Shown: positions 9,743-20,947 of the stretch, piece after piece
Layout of the letters: each line of letters opens with the position of its first letter
Position numbering within the stretch: the stretch's first letter is position 1
Assembly (NCBI GenBank): GCA_010356995.1
Contig: ML996688.1
Coordinates: 930,001 to 994,000 of the forward strand
Length of the DNA stretch: 64,000 nucleotides
Source: Trichodelitschia bisporula
Lineage: Eukaryota > Ascomycota > Dothideomycetes > Phaeotrichales > Phaeotrichaceae
Direction: 5' to 3'
The notes under the pieces: generated by a model
What the model was told of the DNA's origin: nothing
The model's input: only the letters and a program-made list of their open reading frames with translations
Databases searched by the model: none
Made by a program: the position numbers and the translations under genes

Positions 9743-10728
9743 AGCAATGATATGCTCATTGTAATTTCGGAAGGACACAATTGAGCCTTTCAAGGCTTCG
9801 GCAACTGTTTGCTCTTCTACTGCAGATCTTCCCTTCGCAGTTATGTTGATTGATAATAAGGCTTATGCTCAGCCTTGCCCCAAGCCCAAGTTAGCGTGGT
9901 TAGCTCCGGCTGATATACTATGGTAGACCCAAGGCAGGAGCATTGTTATGTCAGGAAGGAGCATACTTATCTGAGGAAGGGACATGCGTAATGTACTCAT
10001 GACGGGAAGAAGGGGTATAGGAGGATACTTGGCATCAACAGTGTATTATAGTCTGAGCATATCCAACTCTCTTCTCTTCTCCTCTTTGTCTGTTATCAAC
10101 TCTTCATTTCACAACGTAGCCTTTGGCACATGTCAAGCCTATGCTTCCATTACCAGTACCCTCCTACACTCCATGGCACAAGCCTCCATCTTTGGTTCAT
10201 TGTGTACACAAATGGTCAAGCGTGCCAGCAGCCCTCCACGCTTCGAATGACATCATCTACTCTATACAGCTCACAACTGAGGTTGTACCACAACAGTGCG
10301 CGCTGCGGGGACTGCTGCAGCTGAACCCCAGACATCTACAATTATATGATCGGCAGATGATAGCTGTCTTTTGGTTGAAAGCGGCACTTGTATGCACCTG
10401 CAGACCGCAATGGAAGTTAAGGCAACCCCCATACCCTTGCTCATGGCAGAGCTGCAGGATCGATCGCCTACTTACAAACATCTTGTGCTCCCTGCCCCTC
10501 TCTCCTCCTCAACACCGCCCCTTACCATCTCAGACCTCAAGCTCGCGCTGTGCCCGCCAACACCCCACCAACATCCCACTAACCGCCGCAGCGCCATCGT
10601 GAAACCCACCCCGCAGCCGCACCATCGCATCACCACGCCGTCTACGCCCGCACATTAGCGCCTTACCGACTCTCAACGTAACGATCCCAAATCCTTGATA
10701 CGCTTCCTTTCACCACCTTTCTCAGCAA
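9743..10728. other. Intergenic
   Basis: No gene that I can support. The stretch 10050-10110 is CT-rich. Open frames around 10123-10658 have no bias or motifs. Confidence 0.5.
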
Positions 10729-11145
10729 ATGTCCTCAGAAAGGCTCGACAAGCTCCAAGAAGTCCTCCGCGAAGCCCAGCTCATCCTGGCGGACGTCAAC
10801 GACGCGATGACCTCGAAAAAAGGCATAACCCGGGACAAGTTTGTCGACCTAGTAGACGAAATGCAAACTACCCTCACCGACATCTGCGAAGACTTCAATG
10901 ACTTGAAACCCCCAGCAGTAGCAATCGACAGAGGAAAATGGCGCGCCGAGATCTTCGCCTTCCTCAGCATAACCGTCGACCAGTGCCGTGCCGTCAGCAA
11001 GGCCCTGAAAAAGGGCCTCGAGGGCTTTACCTGTATGGATGGAGGGTGTGTAATTGTGGCATATGGCGAGCTTGAGAAAGCATTCTGGAAGCTGGATGAA
11101 GAAGTCGGGAAGCATGCACAAGAGCGGGCGGCAAAGGAGCTTTGA
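10729..11145 (+). CDS. Small helical protein of unknown function
   Basis: 138 residues, single exon, ATG at 10729. Family not recognised. It is nearly all amphipathic helix: SSERLDKLQEVLREAQLIL, then FVDLVDEMQTTLTDICEDF, and a C-terminal ELEKAFWKLDEEVGKHAQE. A proline-bearing break (LKPPAVAIDRGKW) and a Cys-containing turn (GFTCMDGGC) separate the helices. Codons are strongly C-ending, which supports a real gene over the longer overlapping minus-strand frame. No signal peptide or membrane segment. A helical-bundle or coiled-coil adaptor is the most that can be inferred. A downstream exon cannot be excluded. Confidence 0.7.
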   Translation: MSSERLDKLQEVLREAQLILADVNDAMTSKKGITRDKFVDLVDEMQTTLTDICEDFNDLKPPAVAIDRGKWRAEIFAFLSITVDQCRAVSKALKKGLEGFTCMDGGCVIVAYGELEKAFWKLDEEVGKHAQERAAKEL

Positions 11146-12459
11146 GTGGCGGGGCCCCTCCCGCTCATCTAAGCAGCCAACACCCCCCCGTGTAGCAAGT
11201 CCATCGGTGCCACCGAGCGCGAGCGCACGCGTTTCACCGTGAGACGCGCGAGCTGGCAGTGTCGCACCTGTCGAGCGCAATCTCCCGGCAACCAGGCGCG
11301 CTTGAAGAGAAGGCCATGGTGCGGTGGGTAGCTGCTTGATGATTTCTGGATGAGGAAGTGGGGAGGAGGGAGTTTGTGTGCTTTGTGCGTTTGTGCGAGG
11401 CCTTTGTGGTTCTTGTACGTGGTGGATGGGAGGGGACTGAGGAGGGTATTCCAGGTTCGCGGTTGCGCGGGACACGCGGCTAGGCGGTGCGGTATGCTTT
11501 GGGGGGTTGAGGCCGAGGAGGGAGACTGGTTCCTCTCGCCGTGTGACTGCTGGAAGGAGGTTGAGGTAGCGAGGACGACGCAGGAAAGCGTAAACAGGAA
11601 GGCAGAGCCTATTCCCGTTTCTCTGACCCATTCAAACGTCGCCTAACACTCGCTTCCACCCGCACAGCCTTGTCCCTACAACCGCCCGCCCGTGCCCGTG
11701 CCCCAGCCTTACGTCCGAACAGTAAACACACTCCTGTCGCGCAACCATGCATGACATCTCATCTTGCATTGCGTGGACGCGCGTTCTCCGATTGATAACC
11801 TGTTCCCTATGAAGCCAATCAAACCCCCCAGTCTATATCCACGGCATGAGCAAGATATCACGCCCGCGATCGTCCAGCCCAAGAAGCCTAGCCTAGCCTT
11901 GCCGCATCGCAATGAACACTCCCAGCGCCATCCCCTCGCTTCGAATCAGCGCCAGCCCAAGTCCCTCACCTCGTAGGGTTCGCACTTCCTAGTCAACCAA
12001 TGTTGGTAACATAGCTCAATCGAAAGCGGCGGACTCTGGTCTCACGATCTCGGGTTCAAACCCTCAGGTGGTCAAGATGGCTCGGAAATCTCCTTTTGAT
12101 GTTTTCTATCACTACGGAGTGTCCCACTTTTCTGGCCCAGGTATGCAGAGCCGGAACGCATCGCCATTCCCATCTCGAATCCAGCGAGATAGTTGCTCTT
12201 CCACCAGCCCTACGCAGTGAAGCAAGAAGCCAGCCCAGCGCGCGCCGCCTTCCCCACATCCACCCCCAAACATCTAGACCATGCACGTTGTTCGCCGAAC
12301 CGGAATATCAAATCCATAACCCATAACGGCATGAACCCATCCGATTTTCTGCCCATCGCCACCATCTTCGAAACGCCTTAACCAGAAAAAGCCAGAAATC
12401 CTAACAACCCAAAAAAACCACGCCAATAACGACAGTGAGCGCAAACCCGCCAAAAGAAT
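11146..12459. other. Intergenic, convergent 3' ends
   Basis: Lies between the 3' ends of two convergent genes. A decayed tRNA-like segment is at 12005-12074 (see findings). No protein gene seen. Confidence 0.5.
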
Positions 12460-13770
12460 CTACCGACACCGCCCCCCAATGCAATACCCGTCATGCCTAG
12501 GACACTTATCCTCCGTCAACAGCGCCGTAATCGCGGTAGCCGGTCTACTCCCTCCACTCGGCCCGGGACTCGCGCTCCACCCCCTCACCAGCCGCGGGAG
12601 CGTATCCCGCCCATACACGCCCTGCCCAAGCTCCCTCCCCCCCTCAAACGCCGGGAACGGCTCATGATCCGCCCTCACCGCCTGCGCCGCGCCCCCGGGA
12701 TGCGGACTATCCTCCGGCGTCGGCGGGTGCACTCCGCGCTCCGGGCTCCCGTATATGCCGGCCTGGCTCGGCGGCGGCGGGTACGCGTAGGTGCGCTCGT
12801 AGGAGGGCGGCCAGAAGGACGCGTCGTGCGGGTAGGCCTGCTTGGCTTGGGCCGGGGGGGGGGGGTCATGCCGGGTGCGCTCGGCGCGGCGGGCGGGGCC
12901 CTGGCGCCATGTATCCTCTAGCTTGGCGGGGTCGACGTCGGCGCCGTATTCCGCAGCAATGGCGCCCCAGAAGCCGGTGCGGTGCTGGTCGTAGATGGCG
13001 CGGAGGCGGTCGGTGTCGACGGGGGACTTGGCGGGCGCGGAAGCCGAGGCGCCGTTAACGGGGGGGAGGTGCGGCCCTGTGTTCGGCTGGGGCGGGGCTT
13101 CCGGGGTGGGCGCGAGGGAGCCGATGGAGAGGTGGTATGGGTTTGTGGAGATGCGAAGGCCGGTGGTGGGGTGGTGGAAGGAGCGCGGGGGGGAGGCGTC
13201 GGGGGTGAGGGGGCGGGGTTTGGGGAGGAGGAGTTTGTGGGGATGGCGGTGGGGGGTGGGGCCGTGCGGGGGGTAGGGGAGGTGGGAGGGGGGGGAGGAT
13301 CCGGGGATGAAGGGCGGGAGGAGGTGATTTGCGTGGGGGGTTGAGTAGTCGTCGTGGAGCAGGGCGGGGCCGCAGGGGAGCTGGTATTGGTGCTGTGGAG
13401 AGTGGCGCGAGGAACCGGATCCCGTGGACGAGGCGGTTGAGGAGGAGGAGGAGGTCGAGGAGGTGCGCTTGCGCCGATGGCTGCCGTGCGAGAGCTGGTG
13501 ATAGTGCAGACGGCACGCCAGTTCCGTCTTGTTCAGGTGGGCTGCGATATGCTTGTAGGGCATCTTCTGCAAGCGGGTTTGGAGCAGGTAGGTTTCCTGG
13601 GTTTTCGGGATATGTCAGCGGGGGTCTGATATTGAGCGGTCATTTCCCTTCAAATTTTACCCGCTCCAGGGCAATCAATATAAACAGATTTTCGCACAGG
13701 AACATACCTCTTCCTCAGACCAGGACCTATTCCCGCCGGTGGGTGCCGTTTTACGAGCTTTCGTAGCCAT
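12460..13770 (-). CDS. SANT/Myb-like DNA-binding protein 1
   Basis: CDS complement(join(12460..13596,13708..13770)), 399 residues, one 111-bp intron. The first exon begins MATKARKTAPTGG and is needed to complete the first Myb-like repeat: NRSWSEEEETYLLQTRLQ joined to MPYKHIAAHLNKTELACRLH, with spaced W, Y and I core residues and a basic end (HRRKR). A second, weaker SANT-like unit is at about residues 220-255 (DRLRAIYDQHRTGFWGAIAA). Between them lies a Ser- then Pro/His-rich low-complexity linker. The C-terminus ends in DKCPRHDGYCIGGRCR with clustered Cys/His. Probably a nuclear transcription factor; targets unknown. It is one of three such genes here, and its upstream side is a 6.3-kb gene-free stretch. 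Confidence 0.85.
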
Positions 13771-16700
13771 GGGTCGACCAATCTCCGAAATTGACGCCAT
13801 GGTCGAGGGTAACCGGTGCTGCATGACGGCGTGCGGATCGCTCGAAGGGACGTGAGGGAAAGTATGCTATGTTGGAGGTATTCAATGTGACACGGAAGGT
13901 TCTATCCGGTCGCCAAAGGACGACGTCGATGAGAGTCTAGAAAGACGGTGCGGGCGTTGTAATGGTGATTAAAAAACCTGAGGGAGTACGAAAACGGTGT
14001 CTTGTCCAGCAAACCTCCGAAAAGGGAAAGAACGTAAAGCAGCCCAACCAGTGGGAGACGAAAGAAAGTAAGAGCTGCTGGAAGAAAAGCACGCCGGGTA
14101 CCTATGGGGCGGAATAGTGATATCAGTTCGATGGATAGGAAAACATCTCGGAAGGGTGGGGGGCGAGGGGCTAATGGGTGGATATAAGATAGATCTGAGG
14201 GACACGGGAAGCCAAGATGGCAGCAGGTACGGGAGCATTGCGATTGGGGGGTTCCATGTGCCATGGGCGAGGGGTTGAGGATGGTGTGTGCGCAGCTGCC
14301 AGTGGGCGTGGCGCGATTTGAGGTTAGGAACGTTTTCAAACTGCGTTCCGCAGCCAGGAGATGCGGCACAAGTGAAGTGGACCAAACACAGCACAGTCGA
14401 GCCAGGGAACAGTGGGTTCGCAGGCCGTTGCTGGGCCGCTGGCACGACAGCCGTCGCGGGCGCGGGCTGGGCGTGGGAGCATGAATTTGGGCGGTGTTGT
14501 GAGGAGAGGCGGCGACGTTTCTCAAACTCGCGTCGGAAAACGAGATGAAGTAGGAGGTGGTTGATTCACGGAGGCGTCCGCCCGCAGCATGTCCAGCGAA
14601 AGTCGGGACGCACTGTAAGTGGCGAGACCCATGGGGAGCCTCACGCCTGTCACAGCCTGGGCCGCATGGTACCTGGACTCTAGGCGGGGTGAGCGAAGGG
14701 TAAGCGTGGGAATTCTAGTCCCAAGGACTCGGAGAAGCATCCGCAGCCGGCGTCTATCGCATCCTATGGCAATCCCGAGCGGTGTCGCAAAGGCGGGATG
14801 AGAGAGACGGGGTGCCGAAGGGCGGGGGGTGGTCAGGAATACGGTCAACAAACATCTTGATGCCGTAGACTCAGGGGGAGCCAATCGAGGAATTATCAAC
14901 AGGGAAGCTTTCCGGCAAGTTTTGGAGCCGGAGCAGATGGCGCACGCAGGGCTGTGGTGGTGCAAACTGCGAACCGTCAAGCCGCAGCCGGCGCGAAGAG
15001 AAAACAAACGTCGAGCGAATCAACACTTCTCCAACACATCGGCTGTCAGATAGAATAGATGTGATGTTGACGCGGGGAAGGGGACGGGAGCGTGTTAGGC
15101 GCCAACAAGCCTTCTCTTACAAAGGGCCGTTTGATCGCGTTTCAAGCCGTCGCATCAGCCTCTGCCGTTGGCTCTTGGCGGCGCCGAAACAGGCCATAGG
15201 GGGCATGGCCAGAGAGACGTCCACACTCTGCAGGTACATGAACATTTTTAAGCCGTTGAAGTTTGAAAAGGGGGGGGGGGGGGTGGCATGCAGCATGCAG
15301 CAGTGTGGAGAAGGAGGGAAGAAAGGGAGGGTGGCGGGGAGAGAGAGCGAAAGTTCAAAGACCCGTCTCTCGGCCCTCCCACTTTCACAAACTTCCGTAT
15401 ACTTCGGGAGAATGGGAGTACAAAGCAAAGCAAGGCCGGCAAGGCCAAAGCACGAGGTCAACCAGCGCCGGCCAGCTTAACCAGGGTGGGGGATCCTGGT
15501 ATCCTCAGCGCAAGCCATGTCGCTGCACAGAGCCCAGCAGAGTGCGGAATAATATGCGGGGCCGTTCATGCGGACAAGAGACAAAAATGTTCAGCGTGAC
15601 TATCTCAAGTGCTGTCCGATGGTCGAAGGATTTGATGAGGAATGGTCAGGATGCGAGAAAGTCCATATTGCTATACTTCTGGATGTCGATGATTGATACG
15701 CTCGGAGCGAGGCGTGAAACTAAACCTTGCGAAAAGGACGTCGCATGAATGGCAAATGGAGTCATCGTCTACCGTCGGCCATCATCTCTCCAGAGTAATT
15801 AGCATGGTAGCATAACTCTGTTCTTCCTTTTACCCAGCCATCTTCGTCTGGTTCCCATGGCTGTTGGTCACTGGTCACTTCCCTTACCCATGGCCTCATC
15901 CTCCCCCTCACCCCCGCAGCGCATCCATGTACAGCTCGTATGCATGCGGGGAGGAATGCTGCACTCGGCGCAGTACGCAACGCGCTGCAGTGCTGTAGGC
16001 ACGCGCAGCTGCTGTCGACATGGCTTAGAAGCTTTAGCAACCTCTTAGAAAATGCATCACAGCCACGGAAGGCTGTCGTCTCTTGTTCTCGAGTGGGATA
16101 TGACATCGGAAACCTGATCGATAGCTATGGTTACTGTCCCCGGCAGTGTCGGAATCAAACGGGCCGCTGAGAAACAAGACCTTGACTTTCGACTTCGCAT
16201 AGGTTTTCGATGGCGTACAAACAAGAAGTTGAGAGCATAGCAGGGGAGCTTTGCACTCACATCGAGCTAATATATCTTGACGCAGATGCTCTCTGCACAT
16301 GAGCAAGCCTCATATTGCTCAAGGTACGTACCCGACATGGTTCAGTACCCGGCTATTCGAATTCCATTTGGATGAACCATGAATCACCTTCCCCCCAGGA
16401 GTGGATGGACCGGCGACCGAGAGGCGAAGCGACTCGATCCAACTCCACGGCGATCTGTGCGGGAGGCAGCCACTCGGTAGCGGGTTCACCCGGGACATCG
16501 CATTGGTTCGGGGACCACAAGCCGGCAGTTGTGTACGTAGTGTGTACACCCTTGGATATCGCCAAAGCTCTTCCAATGATGAGCCGGGGGGTAGAAGTCG
16601 CATGTGTGCACAAGCGCCGGCTTGGCTGCACGAAGCCACCAGCCGTGGCGCTGGGGCGGGAACGGGAAAGGACCAGTTCGAGCGGGGGGGGGGGAGGTGT

Positions 16701-19023
16701 TGAGAAAGGCTGCGTACATGCAGTGGATTGAGCTGATAAAGGAGCAACTATCGTGAAATTTTTACCAATAGCAAAGAGGCGGAGCGGAGCGCGAATGCGT
16801 GGAGGAGGTTGGGGGGAGGTTGAAGAAGATGGAGGGGAAGGCAGGAGTGGGGTATTGGATGGAGGGGCCAAAATCTGGGGAAGCTACGGGTACATAGCTT
16901 ACATAAGTCTGGCACGGCCTGTTACCTCATGTCGTCATCCCTTCATCCACTACCGTACCTACAGCGCCACCGCGCCTATCGGCTGTGCGTGCGATGATTA
17001 GCACGGAGTGTCACTGAAGTACTACGTACTCTTTCTGCACACGCTCTGTTGTAGCAAGAGGCTCATGGCGAGGGAGAAAAGAAGGGAAAGGCGACGAAGA
17101 TGGGACGAGAGAGAGGAACACAGAGAGGGAGAGAGAGCGCGCTGTGTGCATGCTGTGCGTGGGTAGAACATACTCCGGTACTCCCGTGCTGCCTTTTCCA
17201 CACATCCATTTCTCACGGCTGTCGCGCCTCTTTCGCTTGTTGCCCTGTCATATGCCGCCAAAATCAGAAGAGTCAAAAAGAAAAGCAAAAAAGGAAAGAA
17301 GGGGAAAAATGACGAGTATGACAGCTTGAATACCGATCGTGAACCAGGATTGTCCTCGTTGGACGACTTTCGGCCACAGATTGAAGCTTATCCAGCCGAA
17401 ATTCCTCCGCGCGCAAGTACCTATCCGTTCACTTGGGGGCACGGAGTGACAAAGTTCGGCGCGCGTAGCAGCTACGGACCCGAGCTCCTTCATCTGCCCC
17501 GCCGTGGTCGAGCCGTCGACGTACACTCCATTTCTCTCTTCTCCTCGGACCACCTCCCTCCATACAGCTCGTCCTATTAATACCGCTTTGCGAGGAAATG
17601 CGGAGGGATTGAATTGCTACCGGGATAGCGAGTACTCATGTGGCCCGTCCAAGGTCCTTGTATTGTACTCGGTACTGCAATCCCAAATCCCACAAACCCC
17701 GCGCCTTGGGTTCGGAGGGACGCGCGATGAATGGACGGGCTTGGTGGGGCAAGATCCTCGTACCGTAGCGCAGCGACTGGTCTATTCGCTTCCAAAAAAG
17801 ACTCGAAGCGACGGATGGTGGCAGCAGTGCGCGAGAGACTTCTCTAGTGTGCAGAATTACGGCTTGCGAATCGGTGTTCGAGGAGAGATGGAGAGTACGG
17901 ATGTACTACTGCAAAGGTTTGGATGCAGCCTGGAACTGTTGAGCAGGGAAGAGCGGGGGAGGGGGGGGGCTGGACGAGCCATCGAGCCTTTTGACCCGGC
18001 GCGGAGAAAGATGCATGAAGGCGCCGTGTGGTGGGCGTCGAGCAAAGGCAGTGATTGGATTGAGGGTGGATAGAACTTAGACAAGCCTGAACGGCCACAA
18101 ATCAGACGAAAGACTGTTGCGTGGAGGGAATGGAATGGGAGAATAGGATGATAGTGATGATGGAGTGTGGAAATGGGGTGGTGGTTGTGGAGGTGGAGAC
18201 GACGATAGTAGTGCATCCATACGCGGAGTTGTCCCCATGGGCACTGTCAGCCATGGCCGATATTCCACTCCACCCCTCCTTTCCTCACCACTACCACCCC
18301 TCCTTTTCAATCCTCATCTTCATCCTCCCCCCCCAGTCCGTATCTTCCCCCCTCCATACCCAGGATAGCCTCTTGCTCTCCCCCCAATCAACGTTCACGA
18401 GCCTTACCTAGCTACCTCCACCATACAGTACTCTTTTTGATCTCTGAACCTCGTCCGATTTCCTTCCCTCTACCTCCCCTACCTAACCCCCTCCATCCTC
18501 TCCTCCCACATCCTCCCCCAGCTGCATCCCTCCACCCGACCCCACCTTTCTCGTCTCACACAGAAAACTCCATTACCCCCGGCGCCTTGTCGTTATACAC
18601 GCACTAGCCTATTAGCTCTACCGGGTCTGAACGTACCTCTACATCTCTCAGCAGTGCTACCTTCATACCATCTTCCAACTCCCCCTCCCGCACCCCCCAC
18701 CTCTCGTCTGGATAACCCCGCCCCGCCCACCTCCTCCCTTCCATCTCTCTCTCTCTTCCGCGGCCTTTGATTCGAGCCCCACGACGTGCATATTGTGATT
18801 CCAGGCAGCTTGCCGTGATTCTGCTCCCTGCTTCTGCTGCTACTCGTTACCACCGGTGCTGCTGCCGCTTGCGTCCACGGCTGTTGCTCTACGTCCGGCA
18901 CTCCCTTAGCTCTATCCTGGAGCTGAGCTCTGACCAGCAACCTTCGGTTCACTTCCTCTACGTCTCTTATACCTGTTATACACACCTGTTTGGTCCAACT
19001 TCTCACCCTGTTCGCTTGTTCTT

Positions 19024-19065
19024 CGCCTGTCTCGCCTGTCTCGCCTGTCTCGCCTGTCTCGCCTG
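19024..19065 (+). repeat. 9-bp tandem repeat
   Basis: Unit CGCCTGTCT repeated about 4.7 times without mismatch, within the C/T-rich stretch ahead of the second SANT/Myb gene. Likely a minisatellite in the leader or promoter; length may vary between strains. Confidence 0.9.
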
Positions 19066-19726
19066 CATCTCCACCTTACACCCCTCCTCCAACCCGCCCC
19101 CTCTCCCTCGCCATACCCTACGCTCCAACCACCATCTGCACCCCTCCACCTCTCCCCGCCCTCCTTCGCGTACTGTTTCCGTACGTACATCTACCTTTGA
19201 CGTCCGCGGGCCATGCCGCCATTGACTTGACGTCTCCCCCCACCTACCAGCCACATTGCTTCGACCGGGAACACATATCGCCGTACATTCCTACTTGAGC
19301 ATCGACATTCAAGCTAGTACAGCCTGCTTCTTAGCTCACAGCCTTTCCACCTCCGCCGATCCCGTCACTCCACATTTTCAACCCCGTATACGCAATCGAC
19401 AATGAAAGCAAGCCCTCTTTGGCGACTGCACTGACGAAGAACGACAAACACCTTAGCGAAAGACAGAACGAAGAAGTGGAAGAAGGAGAGACAAGAGTCG
19501 ATCTTACCCTTTTCAACAACTCCACAATCCCGCAACTCGTCCCTCTCTCCCTCCTTCCCTTCCCCTCCCCCGTCCCTTCCATCTCGTCCCTTTCCGCAAC
19601 GAGTAGCCGCGAACCGCCCCACCACATCCTAGGCCGTGCGCTCCTTCCCGTTTCTGCACGCCATCGACTCGACATCTCGACTGTTCCTTCCTCCACTTCT
19701 TCTCTTCTCTCGTCTCTCGTCTCTAT

Positions 19727-19770
19727 TCTCTCTCTCTATTCTCTCTCTCTGTTCTCTCTCTCTCTTCTCC
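19727..19770 (+). repeat. CT microsatellite
   Basis: Interrupted (CT)n tracts separated by single A or G bases, about 260 bases before the ATG at 20027 and probably in the 5' leader. Confidence 0.8.
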
Positions 19771-20026
19771 CATTCCCCCGAACCATGCCGTAAGACTTCC
19801 ATCTCAACCTCTGCAACAACCTCATAGCCATACCCCGTACCGGTACATCTTTTCTCTATATACTCACACATTTGACATGGTCCCGTCACCATCTTATATC
19901 ATATATCACCTTGTCGTGCCATATTTTCTCTTGGCTCCATAAGGTTGTGGTTGCTCCCAGCACCTCTCTCAACTCTCACCATTCTTGGACGAAAGAAACA
20001 GCCGAAGCAAGGCTAACCTCACCCTC

Positions 20027-20947
20027 ATGCCTCGGAACAGGAACACAGCCGCTGCTTCCAAGCGCACAATAAAACCTTCACCTGCAGCGACCGCTCCACC
20101 TCCTGCAAACCAACACATTAACTTCGACGTCAGCGGCATGTCGGCCGGGACTGAGGCTGTACCGCAACAGCCATCTGTCGGCTTCGTAACGGCCGTGCCA
20201 GCGCAACCAGCTCCTCCGGCCGCAGTGGCGCCCGCTGCGGTTCAGGCACCGAACCCGCGTAAACGCCGGGCGTCAGCGAATACCGGCCCGAGTCCTATAG
20301 CACCTGCACCTGCCGTTGCAGAGGCATCAACGGCGGCGGCGCAGACGGAGATGGCACCACCGGCGAAGAAAGGGAGGACGAATACACCCTGGACGCCGCA
20401 AGAGGAGCAGAGGCTAAAAGTAATGCGAGACCAGGGGAAGAGCTGGAGTGAGATCGCAAAGGTGGGTTTCTGCGGCGGTTAGACATGTCGAGAGAAGAAG
20501 GTGCGTTGCGATGCGAGAATGAAACTGACAAACCATTTGTAGACCTTTCCCTTGCGGACGGAGGGCAGCGTGAAGAAGCACTGGTACAAGGTAAGCGTTT
20601 TCGACTTGGTTCAATGTGGCGAGCTGACGTTCCTAGGATATGCATTACGCAGAGTTTGCAGAAGACGAGGTTGTTAACCCATTCTCTTGCTCTCTTCCCC
20701 GTCTCTGGGCGGACCAATCAAATATGAGCAATGTTTTTCTGACGATGATGAGAATTCTCAGAGCGCGGCACTTCTGGCTGCCATCAAGGAGTACGAGTCG
20801 AACAAATGGAAGGTGATTGGTCAGAAAGTCGGCAAGCCGGCCAAGGTGAGCCTCGGTGTTGACTATCAATGAGCAATCGCTAATGAAGGTGAAAACCTGT
20901 AGGCTTGTGAGCAATACGCAAAGGAGCACTTCGGGGGAAAGATGTGA
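20027..20947 (+). CDS. SANT/Myb-like DNA-binding protein 2
   Basis: CDS join(20027..20461,20543..20590,20637..20669,20762..20845,20903..20947), 214 residues; every junction is phase 0. Ala/Pro-rich N-terminus with a basic segment (NPRKRRAS). The first SANT repeat spans three exons: TPWTPQEEQRLKVMRDQGK, then SWSEIAK joined to TFPLRTEGSVKKHWYK. The second repeat is SAALLAAIKEYESNKWKVIG and QKVGKPAKACEQYAKEHF, ending GGKM. The spaced aromatic residues are those of the Myb/SANT helix-turn-helix. The third donor is gttgtt, weaker than usual, but the acceptor and protein continuity support it. Closely resembles the gene at 26.2-27.6 kb in the second repeat. Presumed nuclear regulator; targets unknown. 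Confidence 0.9.

Larger units (their letters stand above)
13771..20026. other. Long gene-free divergent interval between two SANT/Myb genes
   Basis: 6.3 kb with no convincing gene. Left of about 18.2 kb the + strand is purine/G-rich (G runs of 14 at 15270-15283 and 11 at 16684-16694; GA tracts near 17070-17150 and 17950-18010). Right of it the + strand becomes C/T-rich up to the ATG at 20027. This looks like a shared divergent regulatory region with long pyrimidine-rich leaders on each side. The many open frames here are products of the base skew. Confidence 0.6.

Noticed and set aside
9951-10113. Sequence with TGTTA start and CT-rich end reminiscent of a solo copia-type LTR
   Set aside because: No target-site duplication, no second copy in the window and no internal element sequence, so it cannot be supported.
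10849-11631. 260-codon minus-strand frame overlapping the helical protein gene
   Set aside because: It is antisense to a better-biased gene, and its composition is that expected of a shadow frame.
13902-14525. 207-codon minus-strand frame upstream of SANT/Myb gene 1
   Set aside because: Skewed Pro/Ser/Leu/Arg composition typical of C/T-rich leader sequence; no family features.
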